Part shown: positions 11,127 to 22,118 of the stretch, piece by piece
Layout: each line of letters starts with the position of its first letter
How positions within the stretch are numbered: position 1 is the stretch's first letter
Source: Sorghum bicolor
Taxonomy: Eukaryota > Streptophyta > Magnoliopsida > Poales > Poaceae
NCBI RefSeq assembly: GCF_000003195.3
Contig: NC_012876.2
Span: 62,242,407 to 62,306,406, forward strand
DNA length: 64,000 bases
Direction: 5' to 3'
Notes under the pieces: model-generated
What the model was told of the DNA's origin: nothing
The model's database searches: none
What the model saw: only the letters and a program-made list of their open reading frames with translations
Translations under genes and position numbers: made by a program

Positions 11127-11345
11127 CATGAGACCGGCCAAGATAACATATATAAACATGCATCCATATATGGCATTTATGCATTTGAGGAAAAAACTTG
11201 GAATATTTTTGCACAAAATAGTGGTAGCGGATGGACGACTGTCACCTTCCAATCTCTGGAAATGGATAGATATGTGAGTGTTGACCTTGAAAAGGGAGAT
11301 TTTGTGCTAGAATATCAGCTCTACATCTATATGGATGGCTAAGTG

Positions 11346-12509
11346 CGCATCTGAATGTTTATTTAATTTGTCCTCAACTCTTGTAGTTAGCCAGTTGGAC
11401 AGAATAACATGCTAGTGGCTTTTAAACTAAGGTCATATTTGGGTCCTGGTCTGAAGTTTAGCCACTGGAGTAAACTTTAACTCTTAAGGCTCCGGTGGTT
11501 GATCTAAAGTATTGTCTAAAGTTTAGTTAACTTCTAAAAATTTATTAGTTCATTAAACTACATAAGTGCGTTAATAAAAGTTGATCTAAAGTTTTGCTTG
11601 CTCTAGAAAAAGAATAATTTATTTTACCCCTACTTTTTTTTAGCTCTTCCCTTATATATATAGCCACAGAAACCTAGGGCACAAAAGTATTTCTATTATA
11701 TTAGACGGAAACTTTAGTCTCATGATCCAAACAGTCCTTTGTCTAAAATTTAGTGGCTAAAGTTTAGTTGGTTAAAATATATATAGCCCTTAACTTTTGC
11801 CAACTAAATTTAGACAACGGGATCCAAACATGATCTATTAAAGGGACATAGTCTCTCTGGGCGCGTTTGGCTCGTTGCTGTGGTGAACCTGGCTCGAATG
11901 AGGGAGCCCAGGCTCCGGTTGGCCAGGCCCAACGCATGCATGCGAGAGTGATTGGTTGGTGGGCTCCTTCCAGCCAGACCGAAGGAAGATGATGATTGGT
12001 TGCCTGATCCTGTCCGTTGGTCTGAAAAGTTATAGCTGAAAATACTGTTTACTAATTTATTATGAAAGAAAAACACTGTTATCTGATAGAAAAAATACGG
12101 CTAATAAGACAAGCGAACAGGCACGCAGCCACGCTTTGGAGAAACGAATTCTAATCTTGTTTTTCTAGGGCCACCTCCTTTTTTCTCCCCTCGGTCAGGC
12201 TCCCAAAGCGGGCCAAGGCCCCCAAACTAGGGGAGTTGCAGCCCAAGAGCGCAGCCACCCTCCTGGGCCACCCTCCCAAACGCGTCCTCTGTATATACTT
12301 CTTTCTTCCTAGTTCTCGTTTTGAACATGGACACATTCTTAAATCAAGATACAATAATTATTTAAGTATAATACTTTTCTAAGTATATATGTGCTAGCAA
12401 CTATTTAAAATATGTTTCTTTGAAAATGTTTTTATGACCAATATGCTAGTATCATGGCATTATACAAAAAAGAATTGATATATAATTTCTAGAATAATGG
12501 TAGTTTTGT
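11346..12509. other. Spacer of inverted duplication, MITE-rich
   Basis: No gene. At about 11444-11830 is an element with palindromic ends ('tttgggtcctggtctgaagtttag' and 'aactaaatttagacaacgggatccaaa'), fitting a MITE. At about 11855-12115 is a second repeat with ends 'gcgcgtttggctcg' and 'agcgaacaggcacgc' and GC-richer interior. Short ORFs on the minus strand here have no recognisable domains. Confidence 0.5.
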
Positions 12510-12935
12510 GTTGATATTCTAGCACAAAATCTCCCTTTTCAAGGTCAACACTCACATATATATTCATTTCCAGATATGGAAGGTGACCCTCGTCCATCCT
12601 CTACCACTGCTTTATGCAAAAAATATTCCAAGTTTTTTCTCAAATACATGAATGCCATATATGGATGCATGTTCATATATATTATCTTAGCCGGTCCCAT
12701 GCTATTTCTTATACTAATTTTTGCAATCGTGGAGGGAGACATTTGCCTGCAGCTGGTTACCAACAAAACATACGCTGCACTTTCCTCAAAAAAAAAAACA
12801 TACGCTGCACATGGTGAAATTGCATTGGCAAGTGGCAAAAAGATAGAATTTTCATGGGTACAAATGACGGTAAGATATTCTTGACGAGCATACAGATGGA
12901 CCGTAGAGCATACCATGCTCCTTGCTTTCGCTTGC

Positions 12936-12945
12936 TATAAATAAG
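12936..12945 (+). promoter_or_regulatory. TATA box of MIR169 copy 5
   Basis: TATAAATAAG on the + strand about 60 bp before the foldback base, identical to the box of copy 4. It is followed by a GA-rich stretch (12969-13002) that would lie at the 5' end of the primary transcript. Confidence 0.75.
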
Positions 12946-13004
12946 AGTGAGAGAAGGAAGCACTGGAACACACAAGATGATGGAGAAGAGAGAGAGAGAG
13001 ATAG

Positions 13005-13160
13005 CAAGCCTTACATGGCAATAAGGGTTTAAAGTTCTGGTAGCCAAGGATGACTTGCCTATATCCTCTATGAAGGATCAGCAAATATCGAGGCTTTGAG
13101 TGGTCTCATGGGCAGTCTCCTTGGCTAGCCTGACTGACTCTTATTTTTCATGCTAGGCTT
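13005..13160 (+). ncRNA. MIR169: MIR169 precursor, copy 5
   Basis: The only complete copy on the + strand. Mature arm TAGCCAAGGATGACTTGCCT plus A at 13041-13061; star arm at 13107-13127. The star's reverse complement reads TAGCCAAGGAGACTGCCCAT plus G, which resembles an annotated grass miR169 variant (from memory). The stem base CAAGCC/GGCTTC-G closes the foldback. It is transcribed away from copy 4, with about 2.85 kb between their TATA boxes. Confidence 0.93.
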
Positions 13161-13330
13161 CCATCTTATTTATTAGAGGTTATTTAGCATCCTTCGAGTG
13201 AGGATAATTTTTCTTATAAAATAGAAATAGGTTGGATGCTTATTATTGTCGATGATGAGTAAATGCTACTGAATTGATGTTTGACATTTTGTAACATGTC
13301 TTATGAGAATTTACATCGAGGCCTTCCAAG

Positions 13331-13870
13331 CTTAGCAGCCAAGTTCCCGGAACATAGGGTACGTGGTACGGGAACGTGGTACGCGGTACGACATTCTCAT
13401 AAACTATGGAACGTAGGGGGTATATAGCTTCGTCTCGTTCCTTTAAGTTGCGGAACGCGTTCCACTTTCTAAAGGAACGTGTTTGGGACGTAGTGGTTGG
13501 CTCAGATAGTTTTATATGTTGTTTTGAACCAAATGAGTTCGATTTCTAGCGTGATATAGTTTACTATTGTATTTTTGTTTCATTTAGGGCTGTCCAACTC
13601 CAACCTTTTGGCTCATTGCATGTGTAGGCGAATGAGTCAATCACCATCTAGATTTTTCGCCGACCGCTCATGGACGGGCACGGCGCAGTATGCACACACA
13701 CCACGAAGTTCCATAGTCGCTTGGGACTGACGTTCCTATGATTGCTCCTATATATGATTCGTGTTCCACCGCATTTGGGAACGATGTTCCATGATGTTCC
13801 CGTTCCACGTTTCGGAACGAAGTTCCCGGAACGAGGAACGTACCCATGTTCCCGTACCCCGGCTGCTAAG
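13331..13870. mobile_element. hAT-like non-autonomous element, 540 bp
   Basis: Terminal inverted repeats CTTAGCAGCC and GGCTGCTAAG are flanked by an 8-bp direct repeat CTTCCAAG (13323-13330 and 13871-13878), the target duplication length of hAT elements. Many GGAAC/GTTCC motifs cluster near both ends, like subterminal transposase-binding repeats. There is no transposase ORF. The left arm of the inverted duplication (about 9663-9680, cttctttgaaggcc) shows the site without the element. Confidence 0.8.
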
Positions 13871-14100
13871 CTTCCAAGAAGTATCTAATTGCTAATAATA
13901 AGATTTCTCAAACCAGAAGCTGAATATATATAAACTGATACAAGTTTCCATTGTTGCAGGTTTGCAGCAATGCTAAAATTAAAGACAAGATCCAAACTAC
14001 GAGGAAGTAGTTGTTTTTTTAATTAAGAAGAGCAATAAATAGCCAAATTCAACATAAAAGAGAACCGAGATTTGGGGTGGTTGGATGCATGACCACTATA

Positions 14101-16693
14101 GATTTTTACCTGTATTGCCCTTGGAAAAAATGTCTATTCCTTTTATGGCCTCTTTTTTAACTTATTTGTATGGCTCAAAAAAAAATCTTCCTTCTATAGC
14201 CTTCATTTGATACTTGATTGTGTTAAATCAAGGATAAAAATGACCATTTTACCCCTGACAGAAAAAAATAAATTTTGTTTGTACATTTAGAGTAAATTAT
14301 TTTGCAAAGAACAATAATTTATTTTTCAAAGAAAAATAATATATTTTCAAAAAATATTTGCTTTCAAAGCAAAAAAAATATTTTTCTATTTTTTCAGCAC
14401 ATTTTATCCTTGACCTAATTAACATTGTGCCAAAAACTGACGGAAGGTCATAGAAGGAAGGATATTTTATTTTAATGCTACATGGGTGATTTTAAAAAAA
14501 AGAGACTATAAAAGAAAGAGGTTTTTTTTTCCAAGGCCATACTGGTAAAAAAAACTCCTATATATTTATGCATCACACTAGCGATGCACATCACACTGCA
14601 GTACACCACACTGCTCCTTGGAATCCAATGCAGTAGTGCATGCATGAATATATAGTACGTGCTAGCTATCTAGCTGCCATTTTCATCATTTTTTTGCATT
14701 ATTGTATTTGTGAAAAGTGACGTGTGAAAAGAAGGAGACACGGCGGCCACCTCTTTTTGTTGATGTCCGTGTTGGATGATCGATATAGCATGAACCGGCG
14801 CCCACAATACTCACAGAATAAAGAAGGGAATATGTATATCTAGTTACCTGCTAGCTTTTATATATTCATGCATACTCCTATATATATATATATCATATCT
14901 CGTATAAAAGTACATATTACCATCATCTACTGCTTTGCGGCTCCGTTCGAGCATGTCCATGCATGCATTCTTGGAGTACTTCATATCTTTCCTGATCTGA
15001 AAATATATGCATTATTCCTTACTACTATTCTATCTCAAATTATAAGATATTTTGATATATCTAGATTCATAGTTTTTAGTATGTATCTAGACATAACATA
15101 TATCTAGGTGCATAACAAAAATTATAAATTTAGAAAAAAACAAAATGTCTTATAATTTAGAACAGAGGGGGTACTTTTTAATATATCTTTTAGAGCATTT
15201 TCTTTTATTTTTTATTTTTTGCAATATAGAAATGCTCAAAACCATCACGAAAATAATGTGTGGCAATCAACCATAATGCAATGAAACTGCACGGTGATAT
15301 CATTTTGTTCTCATATACTCCGATCCCTCCATCCAAGTTTGAGCGTGGTGTAAGCATAACTGAAGAATTCAAAAATGATACGCGCGTATAACAGTTCGAG
15401 CACGTTTCTGGTTGAGCAGGGGCGAATGTATATTGTAATTGAGCTAAAAATGGGGGGAAAGTTAGTTTAACTAAAATTTCATCATAGATGTACCCTGTGG
15501 CACAAGTCACTCTCCTTTAATTTTGTCTAGCTTTGCCACTGTAGTTAGGGTGATATAACACGTGTCTCCCTCTCCTGACCCATAAAGCCCAGGCACACAA
15601 TCTGAAGCGCCAATGCAGCTCTTTCCATGTTGATTAGATGCGCAAGTGAACGAGGGAGCTTTTGGCTCTGTTCGCTTGTCTTATACTCCTAAGCATAATT
15701 TTTTTATCAGCCAACAATATTTTTCTCCTACAATAAATCAACGTATATGGCCTGGTTTAATTTGAAGAGGTCTAACTCCATAAAGTATGTACTCCTTCCG
15801 TATTGGATTTAGAAGTCGTTTAGGACAGCAATATGGTCTTCAAAACATAACTTTGACCTCTTATTTTTATAAAAATATTTAAGAAAAAATGATATATGTA
15901 TACTTTTATAAAAGTATTTTTCAAGACAAATATATTCATATAATTTTCACATTTTCAAACCCAACAATTTAAAATTTATTGATGATTTATATTCCTAATG
16001 TTTGACTCAAATCTTGTCCAAAACAACTTCTAAATTCTATACAAATGGAGTGCATGAATTTCTTAGAGTTAGGTATTTGTAGCTATGTAATTCTGGATAG
16101 AGTTGGAGACATGTCGAGTGCATTTATATGACTCATTTCACTTATACTCCCTCTATCCCTGAAAGCTTCAATTCCTAGAGTTATCTTAAGTAAAAAATTT
16201 TAAAATTTGACTGAATTTCTAAAAAAAACTAAGATTTATAATACCAAATTAGTGTCATTAGATTTATCATAGTATATATATTTTCATAAAATACTCATTT
16301 TATGTCATAGATATTGATACTCTTTTCTATAAAGTTGATTAAACTTAAAAAAAATTGATTGGCACAAATTCTAGGGAGCAGTAGACTAAATATGAACATT
16401 TAAATCACTCTAATTTAGTGTACAAATAACTGCATATCCACACTGAATCCCAGAGGTGGAGAATTGTTCCAAATGGTCCAGTGATATGGAGCGAAACCAA
16501 GTGGAGCTGGCTGTTTCTGAAGAACCTGGAACCTCAATTGTACATAACAATAACTAAATATTGTCCTTATGTAATGTAAAACGGGCTAGGGGCTAGGGAA
16601 AGACCCTCTTCTAGCTCTAAAGACAAAATATAGGAATAATATAGGAAAACTAAGGTTGATCGAGTTAATTAGCTAGCTAGCAGGTTCATTACT

Positions 16694-16760
<67 letters not shown>

Positions 16761-16852
16761 GCATATTATATCACATTACTCCTAGGTGCACTAGCTTAGC
16801 TAGGTAGCCAGTAATCTGAAGATCGAGCAGCATGCAGGAACGAGAGAGATGC
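14101..16852. other. Intergenic, MITEs and (TA)n
   Basis: No gene recognised. Stowaway-type elements with Triticeae-like 'tataag' ends lie at about 15023-15174. Other inverted-end elements lie at about 15790-16056 (unrelated family) and 16147-16383 ('ctccctctatccctgaaagc' to 'ctagggagcag'). The last family recurs at about 58207-58475. A pure (TA)n run at 16699-16757 lies about 95 bp downstream of the MIR169 copy 6 foldback. Confidence 0.55.
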
Positions 16853-17124
16853 AAAGGCTAGCATGGGTGATAAGAGTGAGTCAGGGCTAGCCAAGGAGAC
16901 TGCCTGTGAGACCGCGACCACACCCCAACAACCCAAGGCGCGCGGCTAATCGATCGATCATCGTCTCGCTCTCTGCCAGAGGTGACGACGACGACGACGA
17001 TCGATCGACACGCACGCACGATGATCGATCCTTGAGAGGGCCGGGAGATCGATCGAGGCCGGCACACAGGCAAGTCATCCTTGGCTACCAGAGCTACCAA
17101 CCACTCTGATCGCCATGTAAGCCT
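16853..17124 (-). ncRNA. MIR169: MIR169 precursor, copy 6 (long loop)
   Basis: Complete foldback, minus strand, about 272 nt, because the terminal loop (16909-17066) is about 158 nt against about 45 in the other copies. Mature arm TAGCCAAGGATGACTTGCCT plus G (17087-17067), as in copy 2. The star is the complement of 16888-16908. The loop is rich in ATCGATCG and (GAC)n motifs that could form their own secondary stems. The stem base pairs at 16853-16865 and 17112-17124. Only the loop length is unusual; the duplex region is intact. Confidence 0.9.
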
Positions 17125-17261
17125 CGCGCTCTCTTTTCTTCTTCATCTTCCTCATAATCATGCATGTTGGCTCTGCGCATGCGTGCATGCATCGGTTGGT
17201 ACAGTATATACTATATAACAGCTCTTGTTTGGTGCCTGGCAGTAGTGCTTTGCATCCAGTT

Positions 17262-17271
17262 CTATTTATAG
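17262..17271 (-). promoter_or_regulatory. TATA box of MIR169 copy 6
   Basis: CTATAAATAG-type box on the minus strand, about 140 bp from the foldback base, twice the distance seen for copies 1, 2, 4 and 5. Followed by GCTAGCTAGC repeats on its upstream side. Confidence 0.7.
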
Positions 17272-18035
17272 CTAGCTAGCTAGGCAAGCAGCAGGTTGCA
17301 AAATAGAACCCGTCGAACGACGAATGCATCAACTGGCCATGCATGCATCGTCTGTATCCATGCATATAGAATCTTTCATCTCGTCGCCTTTTCGTGGAGA
17401 ACATATCCAAGATAACGTCAACCCGGACATGCTGCATCAAATCAGGTCGGGATATGCATGCTTAATTAAGCTTACCCAATGCAACAAGGATCAAACAAAA
17501 AGGGAAAACTTCTTTTGATTATTGTTCGATTTTTCTTCTTATTTGTAAAACCAGATTTTTTAAAAAAACTTTTCAACTTTTGAAATCATCTATTGATCCT
17601 GCACCTTGGACGGTTTGTTGGACGGTAGTTTCGTTTGATGTGGCACCCCAAATCGACTGTCATCAAGGGGTAAACCGAACTTTTGTTGATAGTTTATGGG
17701 GGTAAAATTGGACTAAAAAGTATATATTTTTTTAAAGTATATCAATTTTTTAATGCAACTAAAAATCTAGAATCTAGCTTAGGCTTAGAAAAACCGCAGA
17801 ACATTTGTTTCAGCTCAGAAAATTATAAAACCATTTTAATTTTTTTTCTAAAATCATACTCTATCTTATGGTGTCTAGATTGAAATTCTCGCTTGTAGAT
17901 CATATCTTGTTAGCTGTTAGCTTTTTGGTTTTTTTCTAAATTTTGTTTTGTATTGCAAGTGTTTGTGGAGTGATACGAGTTATGCCATCCACACTTCGAC
18001 AAGACGACAACAAGACTCTATGCTTTCTATACTAA
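17272..18035. other. Intergenic, no gene recognised
   Basis: The sequence upstream of MIR169 copy 6 contains short open frames only. At 17530-17880 it is AT-rich with no domain signal. Confidence 0.5.
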
Positions 18036-18283
18036 GGCCTTGTTTAGTTTCCAAAAATTAATTTTTGGTTTGAGGTATTGTAGCACTTTCGTTTTTATTT
18101 AGTAATTATTGTCCAATCATAGACTAACTAGGCTCAAAAGATTCATCTCGCGATTTACACGCAAACTGTGCAATTAGTTTTTGTTTTTGTCTATATTAAT
18201 GCTCCATGCATGTGCCGCAAGATTCGATGTGACGAAGAATCTTGAAAACTTTTTGGTTTTTTTGGGTGAACTGAACAAGGCCT
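18036..18283. mobile_element. MITE, GGCCTTGTTTAG family
   Basis: Inverted ends GGCCTTGTTTAGTT and complement (GAACTGAACAAGGCC) flanked by TAA on both sides, fitting a Tourist/PIF-Harbinger type three-base target duplication. The interior 'agattcatctcgcgatttac...tgcaattagttttt' is shared with several other copies in the window (43363, 45670, 53338, 60965, 62045). Confidence 0.8.
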
Positions 18284-20388
18284 AATACAGTCATAGATAG
18301 AATCAAGTGAGACTACCTTATATTTATTTAGCCTCTCCTTTTTGGTGCAGTTTATAAGCTACTTGTATATATGGTCAAAAATGTTGAAACCCAAAGCCAA
18401 ATGACATGTATTTATGTAGCCTCTTTTTTTTTGCCACGCTTCTCCCCCCTAGACCTCATTTGTACTAAAGTGCAGAAAATAGATAAAACTACCTAGCTTA
18501 TTTTGGTTGTTATTTTTTCTCCATTTGTACAACTTCTCAGGGAAGCGCTTTTCATTCTCCCCACTTGTACGAAACAAGGTCTAAATAGGATCAAGTATGA
18601 TATGGTTACATGACAATTGTGTTGTCATGAAAGTCACTTGAACTTTTACATAGTACTAGTCATCAGTGTATACCAATTATAATATATATGGTTTCTTCTA
18701 CTACCAATAAAAAGCAAAATGAGTCCATAGAAGACTCAAATAGTTCCATATTGTGTTGTCATCAATGTCACTTGAACTTTTACATATATAGTTCATCAGG
18801 TCATTACTCATTAACGTAGACGAATCATAATAGATATGACAGCTTATACTATACAAATCAAAATGAATCCATAGAAGAGTTAAATAGTTCCAATTTAGGC
18901 ATCATACAATAAAAGCATGATCTTAAAGGAAACTATGAAGCAAGTTTCATGATTTTCTAAGCTAAAACATTTTCCTATGAATTTTATAAGATAAAATTAG
19001 ATTTTAGGATTTTTAATTGCAAAAAAAATCTAGAAAATAATAGTTATTGTTCGATTATCCTCCCTAAACTATCTAAAAATTCAAATTGATCCCTCATAGT
19101 TAACGTGGTGCCAAGTTAGACAAAACCACCAACTAAACCACCTAGTGTAAAAAGAGACAAATGGTTTCAAATAAAGTTATATAGGGGGTTAAAAATCCAT
19201 TTTTATGAATAAGGGGGATCAACCCAAAGGACTTTTTCCCCCAAAGAAAAAGTTCAGGCTGGCCGGTGTATCGGTAACGAAAGGCAGAGTCCATGTTGGG
19301 CCTAGCGTATATACAATCCACATGGGCCGGCGGGTACCGATCTTCTCCAGTAGCTGGCCCATATCCGAAGCTGGCCCAAGCCAAACTAGTGGCCCATTCG
19401 TGCATGCATCGCACAGTCTCACGCAAGCTGATGATGCTTGCTTCAGCCTGTCATCAAGGCCGTCAGTGCTGTCTCTTTCTCAGAAGCACCACTAACACTA
19501 ATCCTGTCCTGTCAGCTAGGAGAATCACAGCTGCTTAAAAAAGTGATGTATCATTATCATGGTAGAACGGCCGACAGGAGGACTTTATTTAATTAATTTC
19601 TGGCAAGATTGAGGCACTAATATATGTATAAATACTATATATAGACGACGCTTCTGGACTCGGGCGCATCTTTATATATCATATCACTAACTAATCTGAG
19701 CATATTAACCCTAACCCAGCAGCACCCATCCCATCCCATCCTACTAAAAGAGGCAGCTACCTACTTGTGTATAATAGTAATAAACTACTCCTATAGCATA
19801 ATGAAATAATGCAATCATGCATGCATGGTCCCCCGGTGGCCTAGCCAAGCCAAGGACAGCCTAAGCTTAATTGTTTATTTTAGTCTAATCTGGCCGCCAC
19901 TTGCTAGATCCAGCTAAAACGCCGTATGTGTGTCAGCGCCCGGGTCGAATTATTAATCCGGCTTCATGCATGCATCCCCTGTTTACGTCATGCGTGACCT
20001 CAATTCATGCCACCATACCATTTTTTATTTTTTTTTTCTTAAAAAAAGAATCTATAAGTTTTCTTTAATTTGCTAAGGAATGATAATGGAGAAGTCAACT
20101 GCTCAACTAGTTGGTTTTCTTACGGTGGAACATGATCATATATATATATTCTACAGTATAAGCTCAGATTAAAGAAAATGTATGGTAAGTACTAACAGTA
20201 TAAGCGTAAAGATGTACCCTAGGTGAATGTGTCTAACAGTATAAGCGTCTACGCTGGTATTGGATTTTAAAGAAAATGTATGGTAAGTACTTCTATGTTA
20301 TAAGTTATTTTCTAAATAGATTTGTTTAACTATATCTAGTTATATAAGATGTTTTACATTTTACAAATATTTTTTTACTATGTATCTG
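18284..20388. other. Intergenic, no gene recognised
   Basis: AT-rich. At 18600-18850 two related blocks repeat ('tgttgtcat...gtcacttgaacttttacat'), a local direct duplication of about 145-bp spacing. At 19200-19540 is a GC-richer patch with 67-96 codon frames on both strands but no recognisable protein. At 19980-20330 is AT-rich filler, with 'gtaagtac...aacagtataagcg' duplicated at about 20190 and 20236. Confidence 0.5.
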
Positions 20389-20618
20389 CTCCCTCCGTTC
20401 CTTTTTAATTGTCATTTGCGCTTCCAAAAAACAACTGCCGCCAATTATATATTAAAAAATATTAATATTTATAATACATAATTAGTATCATTAGAAGGAT
20501 TTTTTAATCTAGTTTTTTAACAAATTTATTTAGAGATACAAATGTTGCATGTATTTTCTATAAATCGAGACAAACTTGTGGCACGCGCAACAACGACAAT
20601 TAAAAAGGACAGAGAGTA
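20389..20618. mobile_element. Stowaway-like MITE
   Basis: Ends 'ctccctccgttcctttttaa' and 'ttaaaaaggacagagagta' are inverted. The interior ('acaaatgttgcatgtattttctataaatcgagacaaacttgtgg', partly) matches the element at 63432-63670 in the opposite orientation, so both belong to one family. Confidence 0.8.
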
Positions 20619-20790
20619 AATATGTTCATTTAAGTTTATCATCTAAATTATCAATTATTTAATAATGTTTTTTTCTCTCTTAATAAATCGATAAATAATA
20701 TTTATTTTGTCATAGTTTTTCAGCCAAGCCCAAACAAGTAGGGCGTGAGTGAAAAAGTCAAAACGTAATTTAGAAGTATATATATATAAG

Positions 20791-21064
20791 AGCAACTCCA
20801 ACAGCTTTGCTATTCTTATTATGAAGGCTTTTTAGAACTTGTATAGCAGAAAAATAGGCTCCAACAGATGTGCTATTTGGTTTTGTAAAATAGAAAGTTT
20901 GCTATTCCTTGATTTTCGTTGGCCATTTATAGCCAACCACCGACACTAGTTATCGGATAGCAAGGCTGTTGTGGACCTCTTCTTTTTTAAAAAGTTGTCT
21001 ATTTTACAAAATGGCTAAACATTAGAATTTGGCTACTAATTTTAGCCAAGCTCTTGGGGATGCT
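20791..21064. mobile_element. MITE with GAGCAACTCCAACAG end
   Basis: Starts 'agagcaactccaacagcttt' and ends 'agccaagctcttggggatgctc', partly inverted. The interior mentions 'ttttgtaaaatagaaagttt' and its near complement 'attttacaaaatggctaaac'. A related style of element is at about 44962-45143. Confidence 0.65.
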
Positions 21065-21554
21065 CGGTGCGCATGCCTAGCTAGTGGGCCCAACGCATGC
21101 GGCTCCCCACTCCCGCGAAGAAGGCAGGCAGGTGTATGCAGTCTGCATCTCCTATTTGCTTACTACCGTTAAAAAACGGTTTTCCCCTCTAATTTCTAAA
21201 ATCTAGATTCTTAACTAGTATGAATGTTTGGATCCTCCTATTTCTAAGAATTTGACTTCATTTATTACTCTATAGATCACAAGAAACTATCAAAAGTTAG
21301 GTATCAATAACTTCTTAGTTGTCAAGAATCTGATAGCAAAAAGTAGTCTGCTTGGATCCCACTTAACATTTTAAAAGCTAGATTCATTAAAAGTGGCCAA
21401 AACTAGAGAAATCTAAACAAGGTCACATACTACCTAAATATGTTGTTTAATTAGCAACTTAAGTATGTTGCATATGTACTTATTGTTGGACGCATGAGAC
21501 GCGTCTTAACGAGGAGTTTCCTTATGTTGTTTTCAAGTACTATCACACCTCATA

Positions 21555-21705
21555 TAAAATAAATAAAATAAAATAAAATAAAATAAAATAAAATAAAATA
21601 AAATAAAATAAAAAAATAAAAAAATAAAAAAATAAAAAAATAAAAAAATAAAATAAAATAAAATAAAAAAATAAAATAAAATAAAAAATAAAATAAAATA
21701 AAATA
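21555..21705 (+). repeat. (AAAAT)n microsatellite, about 150 bp
   Basis: Long AAAAT/AAAAAAT array beginning 'aaataaataaaataaaat', with a changed period (AAAAAAT) in the middle third. Low-complexity DNA with no coding potential. Confidence 0.95.
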
Positions 21706-22118
21706 GAGATGAAATTAAACACTCACAGTTAATATAATTTTAAAAAGCATGCCATGTCTCATAAAGATTTGGTAGCCGTATCAAGTGAGTTTCATTTAGA
21801 TAAAACTCATTCTATCTTTCTTTTAAAAAACATTATCATATCATAAAAATATCTATATAATAATCTATTTAATGCAAATAAAATTACATGGAGCCTTCAT
21901 CGAAACTGATCCATGTCTGCAGCATGCAAGTGGAAATGCTTGCACTCCTCCATGATAGTTTTGGACAAGGTTTAGGTTAAATGAAAATATAAATTATGGA
22001 TAACTTTTAAGTTGATGAGTTTGGAAACATGAAAACGATATAAATAGATTTGCCTTGAAAAATATTTTCATAAAAATGTATATACCACTCTTTAATAAAA
22101 AAAATTTAGACTAAAGTT

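Larger units (their letters stand above)
9440..11345. repeat. Left arm of large inverted duplication
   Basis: Pairs in inverted orientation with about 12510-14100. Matching landmarks are 'gcattgctgcaaacctgcaac' near 9572 (complement near 13957), the MIR169 foldback (copy 4 against copy 5), 'ggtaaccagctgcatgcaaatgtctc' near 10234, and 'aacatgcatccatatatggc' near 11155 (complement near 12655). The left arm carries an extra insertion at about 10278-11126. A 96-codon open frame at 11052-11342 lies in the duplicated sequence and is not conserved as protein in the other arm. Confidence 0.85.
12510..14100. repeat. Right arm of large inverted duplication
   Basis: Inverted counterpart of 9440-11345. 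It carries MIR169 copy 5 on the + strand and a hAT-like insertion at 13331-13870 not present in the left arm. A local direct repeat, 'acatacgctgcac' at about 12767-12779 and 12798-12810, separated by a short A-rich stretch, is unique to this arm. Confidence 0.85.

Noticed and set aside
11052..11342. 96-codon + strand frame as a gene
   Set aside because: Its counterpart in the inverted arm (12540-12880) does not keep the frame; it crosses a MITE end and shows no domain.
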